In this document: positions 1 to 6,213 of the stretch, in pieces
Layout: the number at the start of each line of letters is the position of its first letter
Numbering within the stretch: position 1 is the first letter of the stretch
Assembly: GCF_035294165.1 (NCBI RefSeq)
Contig: NZ_DATGLN010000024.1
Span: forward strand, 1-14,900
From: Chthonomonas sp035294165
GTDB lineage: Bacteria > Armatimonadota > Chthonomonadetes > Chthonomonadales > Chthonomonadaceae
DNA: 14,900 nt
Direction: 5' to 3'
Made by a program: the position numbers and the translations under genes
The notes under the pieces: model-generated
The model's database searches: none
The model's input: only the letters and a program-made list of their open reading frames with translations
Told to the model about the DNA's origin: nothing

Positions 1-13
1 GAAGGAGTGAAGA

Positions 14-277
14 ATGTCTAAGCGCATCTATGTGGGAGGCCTGCCCTATTCCGCCACCGAGCGGGATGTGGAGGCTCTCTTCTCGTCAGCAGGTACGGTG
101 AAAGAGGTGACCTTGGTGTCGGACCGCTACACCGGGCAGGCCAAAGGTTTCGGCTTCGTTGAGATGAGCACCGATGCCGAGGCCGATGCGGCCATCAACA
201 TGCTGAATGGTACGACAATGGGCGGAAGAACGTTGACCGTTAACGAGGCTCGTCCGCGCCCAGCACGTCGCTACTAA
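14..277 (+). CDS. RRM-domain RNA-binding protein, 87 aa
   Basis: A single RNA recognition motif fills almost the whole protein. RNP2 is visible near residues 5-10 (IYVGGL) and RNP1 near residues 44-51 (KGFGFVEM), with the aromatic residues that stack on RNA bases in this family. A short basic tail follows (RPRPARRY). Small bacterial RRM proteins of this kind bind single-stranded RNA in the cytoplasm, and some are cold-induced; the particular target here cannot be read from sequence. The ATG is preceded by AAGGAG at 2-7 with a 6-nt spacer, which fixes the start. The gene stands alone, convergent with the flavoprotein gene to its right, and ends at a strong terminator. Its promoter lies left of the window. 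The family assignment is very secure; the cellular role is not known. Confidence 0.95.
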   Translation: MSKRIYVGGLPYSATERDVEALFSSAGTVKEVTLVSDRYTGQAKGFGFVEMSTDAEADAAINMLNGTTMGGRTLTVNEARPRPARRY

Positions 278-296
278 ACCCGAGGCTCACAAGAAC

Positions 297-334
297 ACGC
301 CCTCCTCTTCATTGAAGAGGAGGGCGTTGTTTTT
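297..334 (+). terminator. Rho-independent terminator of the RRM gene
   Basis: A perfect stem pairs 297-310 with 314-327 (core CGCCCTCCTCTTC) around a 3-nt loop. It is followed by TGTTTTT, a classical intrinsic terminator for plus-strand transcription. The last bases overlap the stop codon (333-335) of the convergent flavoprotein gene. The minus-strand flank of the same stem is only weakly U-rich, so termination of that convergent gene here is possible but weaker. Confidence 0.9.
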
Positions 335-2120
335 ATGCCTCGTTTAATTCCTGTGCAAGCCAATGCACCGCCTCGGCACGATGCACCGTTCTCGGCATTT
401 CTTGTGCCGGTAAACCCAACAAAGCGCGCCAACTGCCCCAATCCTCTGGCTGCATCGGCTCCTTTGGGCGGAAGAGCAGGTCGGTCTCTTTGCCGAGTCC
501 TATTCCTCTACAGGCTAATCGCTGTAGGGCATAGAAAGAGGGATGATGCGGCGGCACATCGGTATACCAATGCAGCACAAGCCCCTCGTCTAGAAGTTTT
601 GCCTGAAACTTGGAGAGCGCTGATGGGACGGAGTAGATTTCACGCGGTTTAGCGTTTGTGGCGATGCAGTATGCAACGAGGATGCCGGCGGCCTCACCGA
701 TACACCATTCGATGGGGTGTAGGCGATAAGCTCCATTGGTAAGATGTGTCAGACCCGCGTTTTTGCCGGCGGGCAAAAGATTTTCCCAACGCCTTGGAAT
801 GAGAATGCGCAGGGGTATTTGGAACGGACGGGTAGGAACATAGGCAGATGGTTCCCCGTGAGCATTTTTGTGGATATCGAGCGCGTAGTGACCGATGCCG
901 ATCGTGTCCGGCATGAAGACCGCTCGTGCCTGCTCCCCCCGGCAGATATGCCCTTGAAAATCGCGCACCACGATATCCTGCTCGCGCACGGTGTCTACCG
1001 ATAGGATGCGTCGGGACTCTCGAATGTAGGGACTTGGAGCGCAGCCATCTTCGGTGTCGAAATAGTCTTTCCGTAGGCGAAACTCCGGGTAGCCATGCTG
1101 GTTGGGGTCATCCTCACGAGGACACTCGTTTTGGAGCCAGTAGAGATAACCGACGGAGGCACGGCGTGCGCGCGCAAGCGTGTGGCGTATCCGATTCTCA
1201 TCTCCAGCGTTGGCGCCGATGATGTTGCCGCCATAGAAGTCGTTGCTGGCAGTGTTGATCATGGAGACATCGTGGGGAATACGGGGATCATCGAAGTTTT
1301 CTGCCGCAAGGATTCTCCGATAGCTCCACCAGGGGTAGTTGCCACTGAAAAGTCCGGTAATGGCTCCATCCACAAGGCTGTAATTCTGAAGCTGTTTCAG
1401 CTCTTCATAGTCTGGTGGCGGCGCAATACAGTTCTGTTCCCTTGTCTCGGGGGACCATTCGATGGCAAATGGAAAGGTGAAGGGCTGAACCCAGTCGGAG
1501 CGCGGGCTTGGCGGAGCGTCCGGCTCGCCCGTTTGTTCTCGGCTTTCTGCGCCGACGACCCAGTCTACTCCCTCTTTTCCGCAAAGTGGAAGTAAATCCC
1601 CCGTGTCGGTAGCATCCAGCACGTAACGTGGGCGAAAGGCCAATATCCTCCCTTCAACGGAGAAGATAACCCTCTCGAGCATGCGCCCATCGGTGTTCAT
1701 GTCACACCGAAGGCAGCGAGCGTTCAGCAGAATATGGAGGTTGCCGTTTTCCTCGAGAGAGTGAAGGCGCTCGTAAAGTATTCGTTGGCCTACTTTAGGT
1801 TCAAACGAGAGCCTGCTTACCCAACATCGTCCGGGGTTAAAGGGGTCCATGGCCTTACCGATGGGGCTGAGTTTGTAGAGGCTTCGATAGTAGTCTCGGA
1901 CGGAGGCGCGGAACCAGGCGTATCTACGGGAGGGAGGAAAGGTCTCGATGAAGGCATTTTCATCGGGGGTCGAGACGCCCTGTGCCGTCAGTTGTCCGCC
2001 GATCCAGGTGGAAGGCTCGACAAGCCAGGTATTTAAACCGCACTCTGCGGCCGCCATGGCGGCTGCAGTGCCGCCGGTGCTTGCACCGAAGATGAGGAGG
2101 TCGCACTCTTGCACGTCCAT
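333..2120 (-). CDS. FAD-dependent oxidoreductase (FAD_oxidored family), 595 aa
   Basis: The N-terminus carries a Rossmann dinucleotide-binding fold: a beta strand DLLIFGAS, the glycine-rich loop GASTGG at residues 12-17 and an acidic residue ending the second strand (LVEP, about residue 35). WIGGQLTAQG at about 39-48 and DATDTGDLLPL near residue 170 are hallmarks I associate with the FAD_oxidored (PF12831) family common in Planctomycetota, Armatimonadota and Bacteroidota. No signal peptide is evident, so it is probably cytoplasmic. The substrate cannot be assigned; many relatives sit among carbohydrate genes. The start is 3 nt after the uppP stop, with AAAAGGGA a few bases upstream, so translation is probably coupled to uppP. 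The 3' end overlaps the convergent RRM terminator. The length is normal for the family and I see no frameshift. Confidence 0.88.
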   Translation of the reverse strand: MDVQECDLLIFGASTGGTAAAMAAAECGLNTWLVEPSTWIGGQLTAQGVSTPDENAFIETFPPSRRYAWFRASVRDYYRSLYKLSPIGKAMDPFNPGRCWVSRLSFEPKVGQRILYERLHSLEENGNLHILLNARCLRCDMNTDGRMLERVIFSVEGRILAFRPRYVLDATDTGDLLPLCGKEGVDWVVGAESREQTGEPDAPPSPRSDWVQPFTFPFAIEWSPETREQNCIAPPPDYEELKQLQNYSLVDGAITGLFSGNYPWWSYRRILAAENFDDPRIPHDVSMINTASNDFYGGNIIGANAGDENRIRHTLARARRASVGYLYWLQNECPREDDPNQHGYPEFRLRKDYFDTEDGCAPSPYIRESRRILSVDTVREQDIVVRDFQGHICRGEQARAVFMPDTIGIGHYALDIHKNAHGEPSAYVPTRPFQIPLRILIPRRWENLLPAGKNAGLTHLTNGAYRLHPIEWCIGEAAGILVAYCIATNAKPREIYSVPSALSKFQAKLLDEGLVLHWYTDVPPHHPSFYALQRLACRGIGLGKETDLLFRPKEPMQPEDWGSWRALLGLPAQEMPRTVHRAEAVHWLAQELNEA

Positions 2121-2123
2121 AGG

Positions 2124-3071
2124 CTATTCCCTTTTCGATAAGAGCACGTGGTTGGGCACTTTAGCGAGATGGTTGGGGGTATGTTCGTGGAGAACTCCCG
2201 CCTTTAGAAGGGCGAGGATCAGCACACCAAGAAGAATGCGATAGGCGATGAAGATAAAGGTATTGTGGAAACGCATGTAGCCCATAAACCATTTTGTGAC
2301 GATGTAGGCAAAGATACCTGCAACCAGTGCTGCGAAGAGAAACATTCCCAGCTCGGCGAAAGTGGGGGGGCCAACATGAAACGGCATGAGCCGATGGGCT
2401 TCGTTGGGGGAAAATGCGGAGGGTTTAAATACAAAGAGAGCGGTTTTGCTCAGCTTATAGAGGCCGGCTGCAGTGATGGCAGGAATGGAGAGGAGGAAGC
2501 TGAAGTGGGTGGCGCTTTCATGGTCGAGATCGCGAAAGAGACCTGCGGTAATAGTGGTTCCGGAGCGAGAGGCGCCTGGAACAAGGGCAAGCACTTGGGC
2601 CCACCCAATGACCTGGCTATCGAGGAAGCTAAGGTGCTCCAAGTCCTTCTTACGTTTACCCACAATCTCGGCGGCCAGCATGATAACTGCTAGCACAATA
2701 AGGGCAACAGCTACCACATCGAATCGTCTGAAGGTGGTGTCAATTTTCTTCTCCAACAGTAGACCGAAGATAGCCAAGGGGAGGGTGCCAAACACAACAT
2801 ACCAGCCCAGGCGTGCATCGGTGTCGTTAGGGGGAATATTGAAGGGAGAGCGCGTCCGCACGATGCCGCGTAGGTAGCGCACGATGTCGTTCCAAAAGTA
2901 GATGATGATGGCCGCAATGGGGCCGAGCTGTACGACCGCGGAGAAGGCCGAGCCAACATCATGGCCTAACATCAGTCGGGATGCGATGTCCATGTGCGCC
3001 GTGCTGCTAACGGGCAGGAATTCGGTGAGGCCTTGTAGCAAGCCGAGTAACGCTGCTTGCAGCCAGTTCAT
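2124..3071 (-). CDS. uppP: Undecaprenyl-diphosphate phosphatase UppP/BacA
   Basis: This integral membrane enzyme removes a phosphate from undecaprenyl pyrophosphate, recycling the lipid carrier for peptidoglycan and other envelope polymers; it also confers bacitracin tolerance. From the chosen start the protein has 315 residues. Residues 13-26 hold the (E/Q)xxxE motif within QGLTEFLPVSSTAH, and residues 165-172 hold the PGxSRSxxT motif as PGASRSGT. Several hydrophobic helices follow. The open frame runs 12 codons further upstream to a TTG at 3107 with no SD. An ATG at 3083 has its SD directly abutting it. The ATG at 3071 has AGAGAGGA about 11 nt upstream and matches the usual start of the family, so I prefer it. 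It heads a two-gene unit with the flavoprotein. Confidence 0.93.
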   Translation of the reverse strand: MNWLQAALLGLLQGLTEFLPVSSTAHMDIASRLMLGHDVGSAFSAVVQLGPIAAIIIYFWNDIVRYLRGIVRTRSPFNIPPNDTDARLGWYVVFGTLPLAIFGLLLEKKIDTTFRRFDVVAVALIVLAVIMLAAEIVGKRKKDLEHLSFLDSQVIGWAQVLALVPGASRSGTTITAGLFRDLDHESATHFSFLLSIPAITAAGLYKLSKTALFVFKPSAFSPNEAHRLMPFHVGPPTFAELGMFLFAALVAGIFAYIVTKWFMGYMRFHNTFIFIAYRILLGVLILALLKAGVLHEHTPNHLAKVPNHVLLSKRE

Positions 3072-3090
3072 ACAGGGTATCATCCTCTCT

Positions 3091-3113
3091 CTTTGATTTG
3101 CTATCAAAGTATA
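3091..3113 (-). promoter_or_regulatory. Candidate uppP -10 box and overlapping dyad
   Basis: On the minus strand TATACT (plus 3108-3113) could be a -10 box; the -35 region 17 nt upstream (GTGAAT) is poor. A perfect 7-bp inverted repeat, CTTTGAT-ttgct-ATCAAAG, occupies 3091-3109 and would cover the -10 edge and transcription start, a typical repressor-operator arrangement. A second dyad, CTTAGA-CAAT-TCTAAG at 3153-3168, lies further upstream. The promoter is inferred only from consensus matching. Confidence 0.4.
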
Positions 3114-3215
3114 CCGAAGGGTTTGGTCTCATTCACGCCTTTTCGGCCTAATCTTAGACAATTCTAAGTTCCCGACAGACGTTGGCGCCGGCCGGTTTAT
3201 TCCAGAGGCAGGCCA

Positions 3216-3246
3216 AAGAGGGCGGCAACTTGCTTGCCACCCTCTT
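3216..3246 (-). terminator. Putative terminator of the GloVer-repeat gene
   Basis: On the minus-strand transcript, arms at 3246-3234 and 3228-3216 form a 13-bp stem including one G-U pair (GAGGGTGGCAA against TTGCCGCCCTC) around a 5-nt loop. The stem ends in U residues, but only a short UUUU follows before GGCC. It lies about 40 nt after the stop of the large repeat gene, which fits a terminator; the weak U-tract lowers confidence. The rest of 3114-3287 contains nothing else I can support. Confidence 0.55.
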
Positions 3247-3287
3247 GATGTTTCGGATGTGCCGACTCGCGGCCTTAGTGTAGGGGC

Positions 3288-5285
3288 TTATGGCACATTT
3301 ATTTTGAAGGTACCTCCGAAGCTGCCGTTGTAGAAGGTTCCTTTTATTAACAGTACCGCCGGCCCAGAGACGACGTTGGATGGGAAGAACAGGGTGACCG
3401 AGGTGCTGGAGCCGGGAGGCAAGTTCCCCACGAAGATCGGCAAGGGGTTGAGGGGAGAGAAAGCGGCTTTGTTCTTATCGGTCAATTGAACTGCAGGTAG
3501 CTTGGTGTTATATGCCGTCCCGTTGCCTACGTTGGAAACGAAAAGGGATACAAGAACCCCTTTCTCTGGATGGGAGGCCGGGACGTAACCCCGTATTACC
3601 CTTCGAACATGAAGTAGGATACGAGGTGTTCCGCCTCCGGGAAGCACGAAGCACGGATCGGGTGGATGGGTGACGACTCCGATGTTAGGATCGTAGATTT
3701 GCACCGGATTCGTGCCCGGCACCGCCAGCAGGGCGGCCGGAATCATAACCAACATTTGGGTGCCGTCATCCGAGACTGCTTCCGGCTGAATGGGGATGTT
3801 ATCCCACAGTAAAACGTCGTTTTGAGCAAAGCCGGAGCCGACTGCGACGAGAGGAGAGGTGTCGGAACCGGCAAAGAACATGTTAGGCGAAATGAAGTTG
3901 AGCTTTGGTCCGATGCGATAGATATTTCCCGAATCTCTATCTCTCAGAAACTCGCATTCGCCGTAGAGGCAGCCATCGCTGCCTTGAATTAACGCTTCTG
4001 GATCGGCACCGTCCGGCCCTGTAAGAGCGAAGTGGTGAAGGATGTCGAAGGATATCCCATAAGGGTCGAGCGCAAAGGTCACGCCTCCACTATACGTGCC
4101 CCCGGATACCGTCGTGCCAAAGAGCTTACCGTTTACCCCTTGAATGAGGTGTGTAGGGAAAGCCCCGTCGGAACCCGTGAAGTTATGGAGAATAGTCGGC
4201 CCCGGAATGGTGATGAACTTGAAAACGGTACCCTTGCCATTAGCCCCGCCATACTGTGTCGTTCCATACAAATAGCCATCGCTGCCTTGCAGAAGGCTTG
4301 TTGGCCCTGCTCCATCGCTGTTATCCCCATGGATATCGAGGGGGGAGAATGCATAGAACAGACTAAAGAAACCAGTAAAATCACTCAACAGAATGGTGCC
4401 ACTTCCGTATTCTCCGCCTGAGGCCATTGTTATGAGAATAACACCGTTGCTTGTTTGGCTTAAGCTTGTGGGGTAGTTCCCACTGTAGTTCTGACCGGTG
4501 GAGGTCAGAGGATCAAAGTTAAACCGAACGAAAATAAAGGGGTTGTATGGATCGTATTCGAAGACGACACCGGTGTTGTTCAGTCCGCCAGATATTGTGG
4601 TTCCGTAGATCAACCCGTCTTGGCCAAAAAGCACATGGTTTGGATTGGCTCCTTCGGTGCCGGTGAAGAGATGGCGAACCTGGAAGTTTGAGCCGTCGGT
4701 GTTTAGTTGGAAGAGCACGCCCAAACCTGAAGGCGTTAAAGGCGTAAAGTCTATACCCCCAAACCTGGTGGTGCCGTAGAGGGTTCCGTCAGGTGCCTGG
4801 ATGAGACTATTGGGTGCCGCGCCATCTAGCCCGACGAAGCTATGGATTACCTGAAAGTCAGAGCCGTCAATGTTCATTTTGAACACGACTCCATATCCGG
4901 GAAGCCCTCCGAACTCTGCAGTGCCGTAAAGCATCCCATCCTGTCCTTGCAGCAGGCTCGACGGCACAAGGCCATCGTAGTTTGGGGGAACGCTACCGAA
5001 TTGGTGAAGAGTGGTGGCAGGCATGGGAATGGCCCGCGCCGTCTGTGGCCTTCCGAAAAGCCCAAATAGCAGGATGGTGACCATGCTCAAAAGGAAGCAA
5101 AGCGTTCGACGGTGCTTATTCTTGGCTGGTTGCCCTTTCTTTATCCTATCGGGGATTTTAACCTCATAGGATGCTAATGTAGGAAGAGAGCTGTTAAAAG
5201 TAGCTAGCCCTCTTGTCTCGTTTGTAGTGCTCCGATGAGGAGCCTCTTCGCCGCCCCTAAAGGGCGCGTGATTCTGTGCATGCAT
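3288..5285 (-). CDS. GloVer-type tandem-repeat exported protein, 665 aa
   Basis: Residues from about 95 to 470 contain seven imperfect copies of a repeat with the pattern SLIQGxDGxLYGTTxxGG...GTVFK...LHxF, seen as LYGTAEFGG, LYGTTRFGG, IYGTTISGG, ITMASGG, LYGTTQYGG, LFGTTVSGG and a diverged last copy LYGECEF. This matches the choice-anchored tandem-repeat GloVer proteins (TIGR03803), probably a beta-propeller. A TIG/IPT-like segment (about 475-560) and a beta-rich C-terminal domain (about 575-665) follow. A hydrophobic export segment lies at about 61-77, ending ARA. It is thus preceded by an unusually long 60-residue N-terminal stretch. The start is nonetheless supported by AAGGAGG with a 6-nt spacer. 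It is probably secreted or surface exposed; the ligand is unknown. It is a single-gene unit divergent from the cytochrome operon. Confidence 0.85.
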   Translation of the reverse strand: MHAQNHAPFRGGEEAPHRSTTNETRGLATFNSSLPTLASYEVKIPDRIKKGQPAKNKHRRTLCFLLSMVTILLFGLFGRPQTARAIPMPATTLHQFGSVPPNYDGLVPSSLLQGQDGMLYGTAEFGGLPGYGVVFKMNIDGSDFQVIHSFVGLDGAAPNSLIQAPDGTLYGTTRFGGIDFTPLTPSGLGVLFQLNTDGSNFQVRHLFTGTEGANPNHVLFGQDGLIYGTTISGGLNNTGVVFEYDPYNPFIFVRFNFDPLTSTGQNYSGNYPTSLSQTSNGVILITMASGGEYGSGTILLSDFTGFFSLFYAFSPLDIHGDNSDGAGPTSLLQGSDGYLYGTTQYGGANGKGTVFKFITIPGPTILHNFTGSDGAFPTHLIQGVNGKLFGTTVSGGTYSGGVTFALDPYGISFDILHHFALTGPDGADPEALIQGSDGCLYGECEFLRDRDSGNIYRIGPKLNFISPNMFFAGSDTSPLVAVGSGFAQNDVLLWDNIPIQPEAVSDDGTQMLVMIPAALLAVPGTNPVQIYDPNIGVVTHPPDPCFVLPGGGTPRILLHVRRVIRGYVPASHPEKGVLVSLFVSNVGNGTAYNTKLPAVQLTDKNKAAFSPLNPLPIFVGNLPPGSSTSVTLFFPSNVVSGPAVLLIKGTFYNGSFGGTFKINVP

Positions 5286-5387
5286 CTGTTTCCTCCTTAG
5301 CGAACGAGTTAAACGGTTATTTGTTGGAATAGATAGTGTTTAAAGACAAGTAATGTCGTAAATAGCCATCACAAGTCTCTAAACAAT

Positions 5388-5416
5388 ATTGTATCACAAT
5401 TTATCTGAGTCTGCAA
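5388..5416 (-). promoter_or_regulatory. Promoter of the GloVer-repeat gene
   Basis: On the minus strand TTGCAG (plus 5411-5416) and TACAAT (plus 5388-5393) are separated by 17 nt, with a TG one base before the -10 (extended -10). This is a good sigma70-type promoter with a leader of about 95 nt to the ATG at 5285. Two small dyads overlap the -10: ACAATATTGT (5383-5392) and ATTGT-ATC-ACAAT (5388-5400), which could be operators. Confidence 0.6.
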
Positions 5417-5567
5417 TAGGCAACTAGTTGGTGAGCTGCAACGCTACCGGTGTCGCTCTTTTGGAAGAGGACGTCGAGTGGATACCGCCCTATTTGGAGA
5501 CAGAAGGAGTTCGACACAGCCTCTTTTTGAGTAAAACTTAGCTGCAGATGCTATACCAACCAAAAAT

Positions 5568-5597
5568 TTGACATAGCGGTGCGTGTAGAGGCATAAT
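5568..5597 (+). promoter_or_regulatory. Promoter of the cytochrome/DUF1501 operon
   Basis: A perfect -35 hexamer TTGACA (5568-5573) is followed after 18 nt by CATAAT (5592-5597). It is preceded by an A-rich run (CAAAAAT). It is the best sigma70-like promoter visible in the window. It predicts transcription starting near 5604 and a leader of about 147 nt before the first ATG at 5751. Confidence 0.65.
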
Positions 5598-5603
5598 CTA
5601 TAG

Positions 5604-5750
5604 GAATCAGCCCATTCTTTTTTGTAACTTTTTTGTGTTGAAGGATTCAAACTACTTAGTACCATCATCGCCAGACGTCGTGAACGAACTGCAAGCAGGA
5701 AAAGAAGAATGGGGCGCTGAATAAAACAAGAAAACGAGGAGAGGTTTAGA
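5604..5750 (+). other. Structured 5' leader of the cytochrome operon
   Basis: Within the predicted untranslated leader, CCCATTCTT (5611-5619) is perfectly complementary to AAGAATGGG (5705-5713). This gives a 9-bp closing stem that a further four U-A pairs could extend past a one-base bulge. It encloses a small hairpin, TTGAA-GGA-TTCAA (5638-5650), and a further weak stem near 5676-5685. The SD (AGGAGAGG, 5737-5744) lies outside and just after the fold. The leader matches no riboswitch I recognise. The stretch 5417-5567 before it holds only the palindrome CAACTAGTTG (5421-5430) and no gene I can support. Confidence 0.35.
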
Positions 5751-6200
5751 ATGTATCGCAAAAGTCGCATTCTCCTGGCGAGCTTTGTAGGTGCGAGCAC
5801 TATAGGGCTGGGATGCCTATGCATTGCCGCTCCGCCAAAGAAAAAAACGCATCCGGCTCCCGACGCAGGTAGGGTGAGTTATTATCATCAAATTCGCCCC
5901 ATTCTCATAGCGAAATGTTTGCCGTGCCATAGCGCGGCCAATCATGCCGGACTGCTCGATGTTACAAGCTATGCAGCGCTTTTGAAGGGAGGAGCACACG
6001 GGCCGGCCTTCGTAAAGGGGAAGCCGGCGAAGAGCCTGCTTGTAGGGTATTTGCACGGCAAACCCATGCTGATGCCTAAAGGTGGGCCTCCGCTACCCAA
6101 GGAGCAGATAGCGCTTATTGAGAAGTGGATAGCTCAAGGTGCTGTGGATGATACGCCTAAACCTCATAGCAAGGCTTCGCCAAAGGAGTCGCATCGTTAA
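5751..6200 (+). CDS. Exported planctomycete-type c-type cytochrome (PSCyt1-like), 149 aa
   Basis: A basic then hydrophobic N-terminus (residues 1-27) looks like a signal peptide. It is followed by a single cytochrome c domain with the heme attachment motif CLPCH at residues 56-60 and a candidate axial methionine in LMPKGGPPLP (M106 or M108). The domain ends in EKWIAQGAVDD, the typical end of the PSCyt1 (PF07635) domain. It is expected to carry one covalently bound heme c outside the cytoplasmic membrane. The start is set by AGGAGAGG 6 nt before the ATG. It is the first gene of a four-gene operon. Its heme domain is a close duplicate of the N-terminal domain of the next gene, 13 nt downstream. 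Electron donor and acceptor are unknown. Confidence 0.9.
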   Translation: MYRKSRILLASFVGASTIGLGCLCIAAPPKKKTHPAPDAGRVSYYHQIRPILIAKCLPCHSAANHAGLLDVTSYAALLKGGAHGPAFVKGKPAKSLLVGYLHGKPMLMPKGGPPLPKEQIALIEKWIAQGAVDDTPKPHSKASPKESHR

Positions 6201-6213
6201 GCGAGAAAGTGCC

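Noticed and set aside
1095..1595. Long plus-strand frame of 166 codons opposite the flavoprotein gene
   Set aside because: It lies entirely antisense to a well-recognised flavoprotein and has no domain or SD; a shadow of the real gene.
3110..3287. Possible tRNA or small RNA gene in the uppP/GloVer gap
   Set aside because: No cloverleaf or T-loop consensus is present; only dyads and a terminator-like hairpin are supported.
5635..5724. A 29-codon plus-strand frame from GTG, inside the operon leader, with protein-like composition
   Set aside because: No SD precedes the GTG (only a T-run), no ATG is available, and a 50-codon open stretch at this GC content is expected by chance. It could be a leader peptide only if conserved.
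5444..5824. A 126-codon minus-strand open frame in the divergent intergenic region
   Set aside because: It overlaps the plus-strand promoter, leader and the start of the cytochrome gene, has no recognisable domain and no SD, and its composition looks like antisense noise.
6139..6213. Upstream ATG start for the cytochrome-WD40 gene
   Set aside because: It would overlap the end of the previous gene by 62 nt and put 25 charged residues before the hydrophobic signal; the start at 6214 fits better.
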